From the NCBI RefSeq assembly GCF_003837865.1, contig NZ_RQIS01000008.1:1-64000 (forward strand): a stretch of 64,000 bases of DNA, given 5' to 3'. The notes below the pieces were generated by a model. It did not search any database. It saw only the letters and a program-made list of their open reading frames with translations, and had not been told where the DNA came from. The translations under genes were made by a program, and so were the position numbers. Source of the DNA: Paraburkholderia dinghuensis (GTDB taxonomy: Bacteria; Pseudomonadota; Gammaproteobacteria; Burkholderiales; Burkholderiaceae). Shown here piece after piece: positions 1-8,087 of the stretch (within the stretch, counting starts at the first letter, position 1; the number at the start of each line of letters is the position of its first letter).

Positions 1-89
1 GAGCAACTCTGCCTCCTGACCTCCATAAAGTCAGCTCAGAGTACGCAATCGCTCCCTAAAGCTCCACGGTTTCCTGCGATGAACCAAAC

Positions 90-125
90 AAAAGCCCTCT
101 GTCCTGCGGACAGAGGGCTTTTTTA
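90..125. terminator. Bidirectional rho-independent terminator
   Basis: A perfect stem (AAAAGCCCTCTGTCC / GGACAGAGGGCTTTT) with a 3-nt loop is followed on the plus strand by six Ts. The minus strand has a weaker T tract. It lies just 3' of the minus-strand response-regulator gene and would also end any plus-strand transcript entering from the left edge. Positions 1-89 show no recognisable gene. Confidence 0.85.
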
Positions 126-142
126 TGCGCGACGAATCGCTG

Positions 143-856
143 TCAGTCGTTCATTGCGTCGGCGCTCGGCTCGGCCGCACCCGATTCGTCGACGACGTGC
201 GAAGAAAGATTCAGGAGCCCATTGCTCTGCGCATACTGGAACAGCTCGGAATCGCGATCGAGCCCCAACTTGCGCATCGCGGTGTTCTTCTGTGTGCTGA
301 TCGTCTTGATGCTGCGGTTCAGTTTCTCCGAAATCTCCTTGATGGTCAGACCGGAAACGAACAGCCGCACCACCTCCAGTTCGCGTTTGGAAAGAATCAC
401 CTCGTCGTTCTTGCCGCCGTTGTTCAGGCGCAATGAGTCAAGGGCGACTTTGACCTGCGGACTCAGGTATTCGAGCTTGCGGCTCACATGCTGAATCGCG
501 AGGCCGATGTGACTCAGGTCGTCCGATTTGTGTACAACGCCAATTGCACCCAGTTCGCGCAACCGCTTGAGCAGCGCGGGATTTTCGAGCATCGTCAGGA
601 CGACGATCGGGATGCCAGGAAAATTCCGACGCAGATAGCCGACAAGCGGCAAACCGTCGCCGTACTGCCCGCCCGGCATGGCGAGGTCAGTGACGAGCAC
701 GTCGCACGGAGTCGTTTGCAGCACCTTGACCAGTTCGGTGGACTGGCGCGCACGCGCGACGACCTGAATACCCGGAAACTTGAGAAGCGCGCTCTCCGCG
801 CCAAACAAAATAACCGGATGATCGTCGGCAACCACGACCCTGATTTGCTGCTGCAT
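143..856 (-). CDS. RcsB-like response regulator, LuxR/NarL family
   Basis: DNA-binding response regulator of 237 aa. An N-terminal receiver domain has the acidic pair D11/D12, phospho-acceptor D57 (VTDLAMPGG), T88 and K110; a C-terminal LuxR-type helix-turn-helix spans about residues 153-215 (LSKRELEVVRLFVSGLTIKE, then NRSIKTIS). The wording of both domains closely resembles enterobacterial RcsB, including the DHPVILFG start. The reading frame extends upstream, but the ATG at 854-856 is preferred because a GGAGGGG ribosome site sits just before it and the protein then begins at the receiver. No cognate histidine kinase is next to it, so the input signal is unknown. It could equally be named as one of several Burkholderia orphan RcsB-like regulators. 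Confidence 0.9.
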   Translation of the reverse strand: MQQQIRVVVADDHPVILFGAESALLKFPGIQVVARARQSTELVKVLQTTPCDVLVTDLAMPGGQYGDGLPLVGYLRRNFPGIPIVVLTMLENPALLKRLRELGAIGVVHKSDDLSHIGLAIQHVSRKLEYLSPQVKVALDSLRLNNGGKNDEVILSKRELEVVRLFVSGLTIKEISEKLNRSIKTISTQKNTAMRKLGLDRDSELFQYAQSNGLLNLSSHVVDESGAAEPSADAMND

Positions 857-931
857 TACCCCTCCGTGAAAGCTATCCGTCTCTCTTCCGATACATGTCA
901 CCCTCGCACATTGAGCACGTGAAAGCCTGGC

Positions 932-943
932 ACAACAAGTTGT
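932..943. promoter_or_regulatory. Small palindrome in the divergent promoter region
   Basis: The 275-bp space between the response-regulator gene and the PEBP gene contains the inverted repeat ACAAC-AA-GTTGT. It is a possible operator, but I cannot assign a regulator. No convincing -35/-10 pair is visible beside it. Confidence 0.25.
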
Positions 944-1131
944 CCAGATTGGCAACCAGGGGAGCACGCGATGATAGCGGATTTCCATCGACGCGCCATG
1001 ATCAGTGAAACGAAGCGTTATTTCTAAATACCGCTATATTGAATCAACTCCGATCAGGAACACAATTCGAAATGTCCCGTCAGATGATTGTGTGCAGTGT
1101 ATAACGCCAATGCATGCAGGAGACCTGATCA

Positions 1132-1722
1132 ATGGTCCATGTCCAAACCAGCCAGCCGCGTTCAAGCTGCCTTCAGCTCGTCTTGCGTTGTGCGGCACTG
1201 ACACTCGTCGCTCATGCAAACGACATCACTTACGCAGGCGAGATGTTTTCCCTTTCTAGCACGACATTCCACGACGGCGGGCGTGTCAACACAGCACAGG
1301 TCTTCAACGAGGCAGGTTGTGACGGAGGCAACCGCTCGCCGCAACTGACGTGGCGAAACGCGCCGGCAGGCACGCGCAGTTTCGCCGTCACGATGTTCGA
1401 TCCCGACGCGCCCGGCCGCGGCTGGTGGCACTGGGCGGTCGCCGACATTCCGGCAGGCGTGACGACACTTCCCGAGAACGCGAGTGCATCGGGTGCGGTG
1501 AAGTCGGTCGGCGCCGTCGAGGCGCGCAACGACTTCAGTACCGACGGCTACGGTGGTCCATGTCCACCCGCCGGCAAGCCCCATCGCTACGTGGTCACGG
1601 TGTACGCGCTCCGCGTCGACAGGCTCGGACTCCCACCAGGCCGCCCAGCGGCGATGTTCGACCACGAAATAACGGGGTCAGCACTCGGCACCGCGCAAAT
1701 CACGGTCACGTATGGACGCTGA
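1132..1722 (+). CDS. YbhB/YbcL family Raf-kinase-inhibitor-like (PEBP) protein
   Basis: Protein of 196 aa belonging to the phosphatidylethanolamine-binding protein family. Visible family motifs are the DPDAPG-x-GWWHWAV ligand-site segment near residues 91-103 and YGGPCPP-x-G-x-PHRYVVTVYAL near residues 140-158. The first 30 residues contain a hydrophobic run (LQLVLRCAALTLVAHA) that looks like a secretion signal, so a periplasmic location is likely. An AGGAGA ribosome site lies 8 bp before the ATG. The biochemical role of bacterial PEBP proteins is largely unsettled; phospholipid or small-ligand binding is the usual suggestion. It is monocistronic and diverges from the RcsB-like regulator, which makes it a candidate target of that regulator (inference only). 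Confidence 0.88.
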   Translation: MVHVQTSQPRSSCLQLVLRCAALTLVAHANDITYAGEMFSLSSTTFHDGGRVNTAQVFNEAGCDGGNRSPQLTWRNAPAGTRSFAVTMFDPDAPGRGWWHWAVADIPAGVTTLPENASASGAVKSVGAVEARNDFSTDGYGGPCPPAGKPHRYVVTVYALRVDRLGLPPGRPAAMFDHEITGSALGTAQITVTYGR

Positions 1723-2047
1723 ACGGCCTCTTGCCTGCGGGCGTTCGCGATTGCATCACAAGCAGTCAGTCAGCCGCTGGGTCCAATGCGGGCCGGAGCG
1801 CGCGAGGGCGCCGCGGAATTCGCCAGGATCGGCGACGCCGCGCGTTGCGTCGCCTGCCTGCACGCTCGAAACAGCGCGCACACCGGGCACGCGACTCGGC
1901 CCTTCCGTCCCGTCCGGGAAAATCCCAATTTTTTCCGGCACGGCCCGCACGTTCAGGCTTATCCAGTTCTAAAATACCGTTCCGGCGCCGGACGGGTCAG
2001 CCCCGTTGCGTCAGCATCCCGTAATCCCCGCGTTCAGAGAGATTGAG
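1723..2047. other. Gene-free spacer upstream of argC
   Basis: No supported gene in 325 bp. A very short hairpin (GGGA-AAA-TCCC) followed by AATTTTTT at about 1916-1934 may be a weak terminator for the PEBP gene. An A/T-rich patch near 1970 (CTAAAATACC) could be the -10 region of the argC promoter. Confidence 0.4.
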
Positions 2048-2995
2048 ATGAGCACGAAAGTTTTTGTCGACGGACAGGAAGGCACGACCGGCCTGAAGAT
2101 TTTCGAATACCTGTCAGCGCGCGCCGACGTCGAGATCCTGCGTATCGACGAAGCAAAGCGCAAGGACGTCGCGGAACGCCGTCGCCTCATCAACGCCTCG
2201 GATGTCACGTTCCTCTGCCTGCCCGATGTCGCTTCGCGCGAATCGGCGTCGCTGGTCGAGAATGAGCGCACGGTGCTGATCGATGCAAGCACTGCGTTTC
2301 GCACGAGCCCCGACTGGGCCTACGGCCTGCCCGAACTCACCCGCGCGCAGCGTGAGCGCGTGCGCACTGCGAAGCGCATCGCCGTGCCGGGCTGCCACGC
2401 TTCGGCGTTCGTCCTCGCCATGCGCCCGCTCGTCGAGGCCGGGCTCGTCGCACCCGATTTCGCCGCGCATGCTTATTCGCTGACGGGCTACAGCGGCGGC
2501 GGCAAGAAGATGATTGCGGAGTACGAAGCAGGCGACAACGCGAAGCTGATGAGCCCGCGCCCCTACGCGCTCGGACTCACGCACAAGCACCTGCCGGAGA
2601 TGGCCGCGCACGGCGGTCTTTCGTCCGCGCCGGTGTTTACGCCGATCGTCGGTCCGTTCTACAAGGGCCTCGCGGTCACGACCTATTTCTCGCCGAAGCA
2701 GCTCGCGCGCCGTGCGAAGCCACAGGACCTGCAGGCGCTCTTCGCCGAATACTATGCGGGCGAGCAGTTCGTGCGCGTGGCACCATTCAACGCCGACGAA
2801 AATCTCGACAACGGTGCCTTCGACGTCCAGGCGAACAACGACACGAACCGCGTCGACCTGTTCGTGTTCGGCAACGATGAGCAATTCGTGACGCTCGCTC
2901 GCCTCGACAATCTGGGCAAGGGCGCCTCGGGTGCGGCGATCCAGTGCATGAACCTCGCCATCGGCGCGCCGGAAGAAACCGGCCTGAAACGCTGA
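2048..2995 (+). CDS. argC: N-acetyl-gamma-glutamyl-phosphate reductase, type 2
   Basis: Catalyses the NADPH-dependent reduction of N-acetyl-glutamyl phosphate to the semialdehyde, the third step of arginine synthesis in the cytoplasm. The 315-aa length and the start [19 protein letters not shown] match the short (type 2) ArgC group. The catalytic cysteine is in the [10 protein letters not shown] motif near residue 117, and [12 protein letters not shown] near residue 150 is also characteristic. The frame is open 42 bp further upstream, but the ATG at 2048 gives the canonical N-terminus. No other arg genes are adjacent. A strong terminator follows. Confidence 0.95.
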   Translation: MSTKVFVDGQEGTTGLKIFEYLSARADVEILRIDEAKRKDVAERRRLINASDVTFLCLPDVASRESASLVENERTVLIDASTAFRTSPDWAYGLPELTRAQRERVRTAKRIAVPGCHASAFVLAMRPLVEAGLVAPDFAAHAYSLTGYSGGGKKMIAEYEAGDNAKLMSPRPYALGLTHKHLPEMAAHGGLSSAPVFTPIVGPFYKGLAVTTYFSPKQLARRAKPQDLQALFAEYYAGEQFVRVAPFNADENLDNGAFDVQANNDTNRVDLFVFGNDEQFVTLARLDNLGKGASGAAIQCMNLAIGAPEETGLKR

Positions 2996-3036
2996 TCGGC
3001 ATTGCGTTTGGGGGCTCGCTCCCGGCAGTGCAAAGC

Positions 3037-3079
3037 AAAACCGGCTCTTGGGGTGCAGTTCACTCGGAGCCGGTTTTTT
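3037..3079 (+). terminator. Rho-independent terminator of argC
   Basis: Inverted repeat AAAACCGGCTC / GAGCCGGTTTT with a 19-nt loop, followed by a T-run on the plus strand, about 40 bp after the argC stop codon. Confidence 0.85.
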
Positions 3080-3132
3080 ATGCGCGCTTTCAGGGTCGAA
3101 ACACACGCACCGCGTACACGAAACGTACGGAC

Positions 3133-3161
3133 GAAAAAAAGCCCGCCAAGTTGGCGGGCTG
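3133..3161 (-). terminator. Rho-independent terminator of the receiver gene
   Basis: The stem AGCCCGCCAA/TTGGCGGGCT is followed on the minus strand by seven Ts (the A-run at 3134-3140). It ends transcription of the minus-strand receiver gene. The 120 bp between them carry a repeated GGAGACA(T/G)G element near 3175-3192 but no gene. Confidence 0.85.
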
Positions 3162-3286
3162 AATCCATATCAGAGGAGACATGGAGGAGACAGGAACAAG
3201 TATATCGACAAACGTGGTGCAATGCAACATGTAAAGTAGTACGGACCCGGATGTCGCTTTCTTGCAACAAATGTCCCGACGACGTC

Positions 3287-3652
3287 CTACCGGCCGCTCA
3301 TTGAGAGAATGAACGTAAGCTGATCGAGCCCCACGGGGCGGACCAGATGGACATCGAAGCCCGCCGCCAGCGCCTCGTCGCGGCGACGGATCTCGCCCCA
3401 GCCCGTCAGCGCAATGAGCAGCGGCATATGCGCGCCGCACGCGTCGCGCAGGCGGTGCACGATCGTTGCGGGGTCGTCCTCCAGCAACGACAGCGCGACG
3501 ATCGCCACGTCCGGTACAAAGCGCGCGGCCGCCAGCGCCGCGTCGTCCAGCGTTCGCGCCACGGCGATGGCGTAATCGAGGTCGGTGAGCAGCGTGCCGA
3601 GCCCCGTCAGTGATTGTTCGTCGTTATCGGCGATCAGGATGCGCGTATCCAC
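3287..3652 (-). CDS. Degenerate single-domain receiver protein
   Basis: A stand-alone CheY/FixJ-type receiver fold of 121 aa with no output domain. Starting at the GTG 3650-3652 (G-rich site upstream) gives MDTRILIADNDEQSL. The acidic pocket is D9-N10-D11. The position where the phospho-acceptor aspartate is expected reads PDVAIVALSLL, so it is Ala53. The conserved Thr is kept (T83 in IALTGWGE), while the conserved Lys is Arg105 (HLVRPV). The loss of the acceptor Asp argues against ordinary phosphorylation and suggests a pseudo-receiver acting by protein contacts. A longer ATG start at 3721 is possible but adds an unstructured Gly/Asn-rich tail. No kinase gene is adjacent. Confidence 0.85.
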   Translation of the reverse strand: MDTRILIADNDEQSLTGLGTLLTDLDYAIAVARTLDDAALAAARFVPDVAIVALSLLEDDPATIVHRLRDACGAHMPLLIALTGWGEIRRRDEALAAGFDVHLVRPVGLDQLTFILSMSGR

Positions 3653-3887
3653 CCGCCCTCTCCCGCGATTGTGGTTGTCATTCGACCCATGCCCTGTTCC
3701 GTTCGCTCCGGCGAGCTGCAAGGCCAGATTCCTCCCGCCTCACGACGCCACCCGGCGAGATGTTTGCCATTGTGCCGCTCCACGACAGCCCACATAGTGC
3801 GACACCGAGCACTCATATGAGGATTGCGATGCGGCCGAAGCATGGATCCCCTGTACGTTCGGCCAGACGATTCCAATCGTCTCACGT

Positions 3888-4772
3888 CTATGCATCGCCC
3901 GCTGTCTGCCCGGCGCGCCGTGCCGCAACCCGCCCGAGCACCGCGAAATCGCGCTCCCCGTCGCCGTGTGCAACCGCCTCGATCAGGCTGTCGCGCACGA
4001 CGCTCGCCACGGGCATCGGCGCTGACACCTCGTCCGCCGCCGCGAGCGCGAGTCGCACGTCCTTGAGCCCAAGTCGTGCCTTGAAAAGCGCCGGTTCGTA
4101 GCGCCGTTCCGCGATCATCGCGCCGTAGCCCGAGTACACCGGCCCCGGGAACGGCCCGCCCGTCACGACGTCGAGAAAGTCGCGCATCCCGACACCATGG
4201 CCCGCGAGCAGCGCCGCCGCCTCACCGAGCGTCTCCACCGCCGACGCCAGCATGAAATTCGCGGCCAGCTTCATCACGTTCGCCTGTTGCGGAAGCGCGC
4301 CGATGCGCCAGGTTTTCTGCCCGACAGCGTCGAGAAGCGGCTGCACACGGTCGATAGCAACCGAAGCGCCCGCCGCGACGATCGTGAGTTTCGCGGCCCG
4401 CGCGGCGTCCGGGCGGCCAAGCACCGGTGCCGCCACATAGTGCAGGCCGCGTTCGGCATGCTCGCGCGTGAGTTGCGCCGCGAGCGCGACCGAGATCGTC
4501 GCCATGTTCACGTGAACGATGTCGCGCGGCGCCGCTTCGAGCAGGGCCGCGTCGACGACGTCACGCACCGCCGCATCATCGGCCAGCATCGACAGGACAG
4601 CGTCGCCCGCGAACGCGTCGGCGGGTGTGGCGACCACCTGTGCACCAGCCGCGACGAGCGGCTGCGCGCGTTCTGGCGTCCGGTTCCAGACCCGCACCCG
4701 ATGTCCCGCCTTCAGCAGATTCGCGGCAATCGCGCTGCCCATATCGCCGAGGCCGATAAATCCGATATCCAT
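3888..4772 (-). CDS. NAD(P)-dependent oxidoreductase, 3-hydroxyisobutyrate dehydrogenase family
   Basis: A 294-aa beta-hydroxyacid dehydrogenase. The N-terminal Rossmann motif GFIGLGDMG is at residues 4-12, followed by AIAANLLKAGHRVRVWNRT. The all-alpha C-terminal domain includes the expected active-site lysine segment (QANVMKLAANFMLAS, near residue 168). Relatives reduce or oxidise 3-hydroxyisobutyrate, tartronate semialdehyde or succinic semialdehyde; the sequence alone does not decide the substrate. The substrate-binding motif reads ATISVALAAQL rather than the more usual STxSP, so the substrate may be atypical. Apparently monocistronic. Confidence 0.88.
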   Translation of the reverse strand: MDIGFIGLGDMGSAIAANLLKAGHRVRVWNRTPERAQPLVAAGAQVVATPADAFAGDAVLSMLADDAAVRDVVDAALLEAAPRDIVHVNMATISVALAAQLTREHAERGLHYVAAPVLGRPDAARAAKLTIVAAGASVAIDRVQPLLDAVGQKTWRIGALPQQANVMKLAANFMLASAVETLGEAAALLAGHGVGMRDFLDVVTGGPFPGPVYSGYGAMIAERRYEPALFKARLGLKDVRLALAAADEVSAPMPVASVVRDSLIEAVAHGDGERDFAVLGRVAARRAGQTAGDA

Positions 4773-4885
4773 CGCATGCTCCTTCGTGCATCGTGTTTCG
4801 TGTTGAGAACCGGCAGTAAATCACACGCGACGGTGGACTGCAGCGATCCGGCGCACCGGCGTCCCGTCAGTGCGATACTGGCCGC

Positions 4886-5644
4886 ATGGTTACCGCCACT
4901 TTCCGCTTCTACGAGGAGCTGAACGACTTCCTTGCGCGGCCGCTGCGCCGTCGCGAATTCAGTTGCGCGTGCGCACGCAACGCCACCGCGAAGCACATGA
5001 TCGAAGCGCTCGGCGTGCCGCACACCGAAGTCGAGCTGATCCTCGTGAACGGTGAATCGGTGGGCTTCGAACATCCGCTGGCCGACGGAGACCGCGTCGC
5101 CGTCTACCCCAAATTCGAGGCGCTCGATATCCGGTCGCTGCTGCGCGTGCGCGCAGCGCCGCTGCGCGAGTTGCGCTTCGTCGCAGACGCCCATCTGGGC
5201 GGCCTCGCGCAGTTACTGCGTCTCGCGGGCTTCGACACGCTCTACGACAACAACTACCCCGACGACGAAATCGAAGCGCTCGCCGCCGCTGAACATCGCA
5301 TCGTGCTCACGCGCGATCGCGAACTGCTCAAACGCCGCACCATTACGCATGGCTGCTACGTGCGCGCACTCAAGCCACGCGCGCAGTTGCACGAGATCTT
5401 CGAACGGCTCGACCTGGCCGCGAGCGCGCGGCCCTTCCGGCTCTGCCTTTCGTGCAACGCGCCGCTGCGATCAATCGAACGCGGCGAGGTGCGCGCACGC
5501 GTCCCGGAGGGCGTGTTCGAGCGTCAGACCCGCTTCGTCACCTGCGACGTCTGCCGTCGCGTGTTCTGGGAGGGCTCGCACTGGCAGCGCATGCGCGCGC
5601 TGATGGACGTCGTCACGCAGGCCGCGCCGGCCGCGGAAACATGA
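4886..5644 (+). CDS. Ubiquitin-fold / Mut7-C RNase-domain protein
   Basis: A 252-aa two-domain protein. Residues 1-80 form a ThiS/ubiquitin-like beta-grasp (VTATFRFYEELNDFL ... VNGESVGFEHPLADGDRVAV). Residues 95-225 match the Mut7-C putative PIN-like RNase domain: FVADAHLGGLAQLLRLAGFD with Asp101, then LTRDRELLKR. The domain ends in a zinc ribbon with cysteines C187, C190, C220 and C223. Proteins with this pairing are widespread in bacteria but lack a firm biochemical role; an RNA-processing nuclease is the usual prediction. No signal peptide is visible, so it is likely cytoplasmic. Confidence 0.88.
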   Translation: MVTATFRFYEELNDFLARPLRRREFSCACARNATAKHMIEALGVPHTEVELILVNGESVGFEHPLADGDRVAVYPKFEALDIRSLLRVRAAPLRELRFVADAHLGGLAQLLRLAGFDTLYDNNYPDDEIEALAAAEHRIVLTRDRELLKRRTITHGCYVRALKPRAQLHEIFERLDLAASARPFRLCLSCNAPLRSIERGEVRARVPEGVFERQTRFVTCDVCRRVFWEGSHWQRMRALMDVVTQAAPAAET

Positions 5645-5734
5645 AACGAAACCCACAGCAAAGTGCGAGCGCGATGGACGCGCCCGGTCGAATGCGTACA
5701 ATGCGCGCCAATGCCTAACACCGGAGCCGACAGC

Positions 5735-6025
5735 ATGGCCATGAAGAAATTCGACCTTGAGAAGAACAAGGCGCTGAAACTGATGCAATCGACGAACCAG
5801 TCGGGGCCCGAGCGCTTCGGCAAAGGCTCGGCGGCAGCGTCCCCAACGCTGGACCGCCGCGAGCGCCGCAAGCTCGATCAGGCGCAGGGGCTCGTACCGT
5901 TCGCATGCAAGCTCAACGCCGATCTGGTCGCTCAGTTGAAGTCGCGTGCCGAGAGCCACCCCGGCGGCCTGAACGGCCTCGTGACCGAGTTGATCGAAGC
6001 AGGCCTCGCGCGCGACGCGTCGTAA
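5735..6025 (+). CDS. Small conserved protein with ribbon-helix-helix-like C-terminus
   Basis: About 96 aa. The start ATG at 5735 is chosen because a GGAG lies 8 bp upstream; earlier in-frame ATGs at 5711 and 5663 have no good site. The N-terminal half is charged and probably disordered. The C-terminal FACKLNADLVAQLKSRAES followed by GLNGLVTELIEAGL resembles a strand-helix-helix of the Arc/MetJ kind, suggesting a small DNA-binding or toxin-antitoxin-like protein. No toxin gene is adjacent, so the function is unknown. Confidence 0.75.
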   Translation: MAMKKFDLEKNKALKLMQSTNQSGPERFGKGSAAASPTLDRRERRKLDQAQGLVPFACKLNADLVAQLKSRAESHPGGLNGLVTELIEAGLARDAS

Positions 6026-6041
6026 CGCTCACGACGATAAA

Positions 6042-6072
6042 AAAAAGCCAGAGCATCCGCTCTGGCTTTTTC
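6042..6072. terminator. Bidirectional rho-independent terminator
   Basis: Perfect stem AAAAAGCCAGAGC / GCTCTGGCTTTTT with a 4-nt loop, T-rich on both strands. It separates the RHH-like gene from the convergent small secreted-protein gene. Confidence 0.88.
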
Positions 6073-6125
6073 CTGGATCCGCGGCGCCCGACGTTGTGGC
6101 CACGCGCGGCGCGATCTCGCGCGAC

Positions 6126-6344
6126 TTAGTTCGGCTGCCCCTTGTCAGCCGTGCCCGCCGCCGACGCGGCTTCCTCGACGGCAGCGCGCTTGCCGTGGTG
6201 CTTGAGTTGCTTGTGCTCCTTCTTGGCCTTCGCCGGAGCCGCAGCAGCCGGCGAGGCCGGTGCGGCTTCCGTCGCTTGAGCGAAGGCCTGAACCGAAATC
6301 AGTGCCACCGAGGCGGTGACGAGCGAGGCAATCATCTTCTTCAT
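6126..6344 (-). CDS. Small secreted Ala/Lys-rich protein
   Basis: A 72-aa protein with a clear Sec signal peptide (MKKMIASLVTASVALISVQAFA, cleavage expected after AFA). The mature part is about 50 aa, rich in Ala and Pro with a basic patch (AKAKKEHKQLKHHGKRAA) and no cysteines. Composition and size recall acid-shock or histone-like periplasmic proteins, but no specific family can be claimed. It is convergent with the RHH-like gene and shares its terminator. Confidence 0.75.
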   Translation of the reverse strand: MKKMIASLVTASVALISVQAFAQATEAAPASPAAAAPAKAKKEHKQLKHHGKRAAVEEAASAAGTADKGQPN

Positions 6345-6628
6345 TCAATAATCCCCAAAACTGACAGATTGAGTCGGCGCGTGGTGCATCAAGACCGCGC
6401 GAAACCGCCCGCTCGCCGACTCCGGCGGGCGCTCACGCGAGAACAGTAAGTATTGCGTAGCGATCGGACGTTTGTCATCCGTAAAAGGGGACGGTGTATT
6501 TACCGGAAGACAATCTGCTTTCAATTCGGATACGATCGAGATCCGTGCGCACCACGCCAGCGCCCACGCGCTGACACCGTTGCCCAGAAAATGGTGCCGC
6601 GTCAGTCCTCGAAGAAAGAGAAATCAGC

Positions 6629-7576
6629 TTGAAATCCGCCTCCCGCCAACACCTGCGCGCCAATCTGCTCATGCTGGCCGCCGCCATGATCTGGGGCTCG
6701 GCCTTTGTCGCTCAACGACTGAGCCTCGATGCCATCGGTCCGTTCCTGTTCACCGGCCTGCGCTTCCTGCTCGGCGCTGCGGTCGTCTCCACGCTCGTGT
6801 TCGTGCGACGCCAGTCCGCGCGACGCACCCAGGGCGTCCCGCAACCGCCGCTCTTCAATGCCGCGCTCGTGCGCTCCGGCGCCCTGCTCGGCCTGCTGCT
6901 CGCTGTGGCGATTTCGCTGCAGCAGATCGGCCTCGGCTATACGAAGATCGCCAACGCGGGCTTCATCAGCTCGCTCTACGTGATCCTCGTGCCGCTGATC
7001 GGCGTGCTGCTGCGCCACCGCACCGGTCCCGGCACGTGGCTAGGCGCCGTGCTGGCTGTGATCGGACTCTATCTGCTGAGCATCAACGAGCATTTCTCGA
7101 TCCTGTACGGCGACTGGTATCAGCTCGGCTGCGCGCTCGTGATCTCGGTCCAGGTGATGCTCGTGGGGCACTACGCGCCGCGCCATGATCCGCTCGTGCT
7201 ATCTGTCATGCAGTTCGTCACGTGCGGAGTCGTCTGCCTCGCCATTGGCCTTGCGTGCGAGCCCGTGCAGCTTGCGAGCCTCCTGCGCGCCGCGCCCACG
7301 ATCCTCTATGGCGGCGCACTTTCAGTGGGTGTCGGCTACACGATCCAGGTCGTCGCCCAGCGGGATGCGGCGCCCGCGCATGCCGCCGTTATCTTCAGCA
7401 TGGAAGGTGTGTTCGCTGCGCTCGCGGGCTGGGCCGTGCTCGGCGAGACGCTCACGCCGCGCGCGCTCGTCGGCTGTGCGCTGATGCTGGCCGGCCTCCT
7501 CGCGTGCCAGCTGCTTCCCGCAGGGCTATTTCGCGCCGAACGCGAAACACACCCGCAACCGGCCGAACCGGCCTGA
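6629..7576 (+). CDS. DMT-superfamily (EamA) permease
   Basis: A 315-aa inner-membrane protein with about ten hydrophobic segments and two EamA repeats. The first begins LMLAAAMIWGSAFVAQRLSL; the second carries the AALAGWAVLGETLTPRALVG signature near residue 270. The start is a TTG at 6629 with a purine-rich GAAAGAG upstream; the protein then begins MKSASRQHLRANLL, as expected just before helix 1. EamA proteins export or import metabolites such as amino acids; the substrate cannot be read from the sequence. Monocistronic. Confidence 0.88.
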   Translation: MKSASRQHLRANLLMLAAAMIWGSAFVAQRLSLDAIGPFLFTGLRFLLGAAVVSTLVFVRRQSARRTQGVPQPPLFNAALVRSGALLGLLLAVAISLQQIGLGYTKIANAGFISSLYVILVPLIGVLLRHRTGPGTWLGAVLAVIGLYLLSINEHFSILYGDWYQLGCALVISVQVMLVGHYAPRHDPLVLSVMQFVTCGVVCLAIGLACEPVQLASLLRAAPTILYGGALSVGVGYTIQVVAQRDAAPAHAAVIFSMEGVFAALAGWAVLGETLTPRALVGCALMLAGLLACQLLPAGLFRAERETHPQPAEPA

Positions 7577-7639
7577 CGACATATTTTTCGGTGGCCCCCC
7601 TTAATGGAACTGGCCACGAGGATCGGCGACCGCCGTGCA

Positions 7640-7900
7640 CAGCGTTGTCCACACGCGCTTCTGGACAAGCTGGGGACGACCTGGCGAACGCGCTGTGGAC
7701 CGTTTCTTGATAACTGGCTCACTTGCGTCGACGCGTCAAAAGTTATCCTCGAAGTCCGCTGTGGATTCAGGGTTTTCCCGCACGGCTATCCGTTTCGCAA
7801 TGACCTGAACCGACAGGCATTTTCGGCGTTGTCCACAGCGAACGGTCGCCCTTGTTAACTGCTACTACATATATATAGATTGAACTTTAAATAGAGATAA
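7640..7900. other. oriC-like segment: DnaA-box-like sites plus AT-rich tract
   Basis: A gene-free segment with clustered DnaA-box-like 9-mers: TTGTCCACA at 7645-7653 and again at 7829-7837 (each one mismatch from TTATCCACA), TGTGGACCG at 7694-7702, TTATCCTCG at 7743-7751 and TGTGGATTC at 7760-7768 (two mismatches each). It is followed by the AT-rich run TGTTAACTGCTACTACATAT, then TATATAGATTGAACTTTAAA, to about 7900. As I remember it, the sequence just upstream of dnaA in Burkholderia chromosome 1 has the same layout. Here the neighbours are a DMT permease and a sirtuin, not rpmH and dnaA, so a displaced or relic copy of the origin is likely. The rest of 7577-8009 shows no gene. Confidence 0.55.
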
Positions 7901-8087
7901 GGCGGGACCGTTCAGCGATCGTGAAATGCACGATAAGCCCGAAATCAAGACAATCCGTGGCGCCCGGCGCGTCGGCGAGCATCGACGCAATCCGCCCGGC
8001 CGTGCAGGTCTACACGCTCGCCAGCACGAGCGCGCGCGACTTCAGATAGCCGACGATCTGCTTCGCGATGTTCATGTCCGGCGCAGA

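Noticed and set aside
3175..3192. GGAGACA-type short repeats after the receiver gene
   Set aside because: Only two imperfect copies, in the untranslated region before a terminator; no array structure and no sign of CRISPR.
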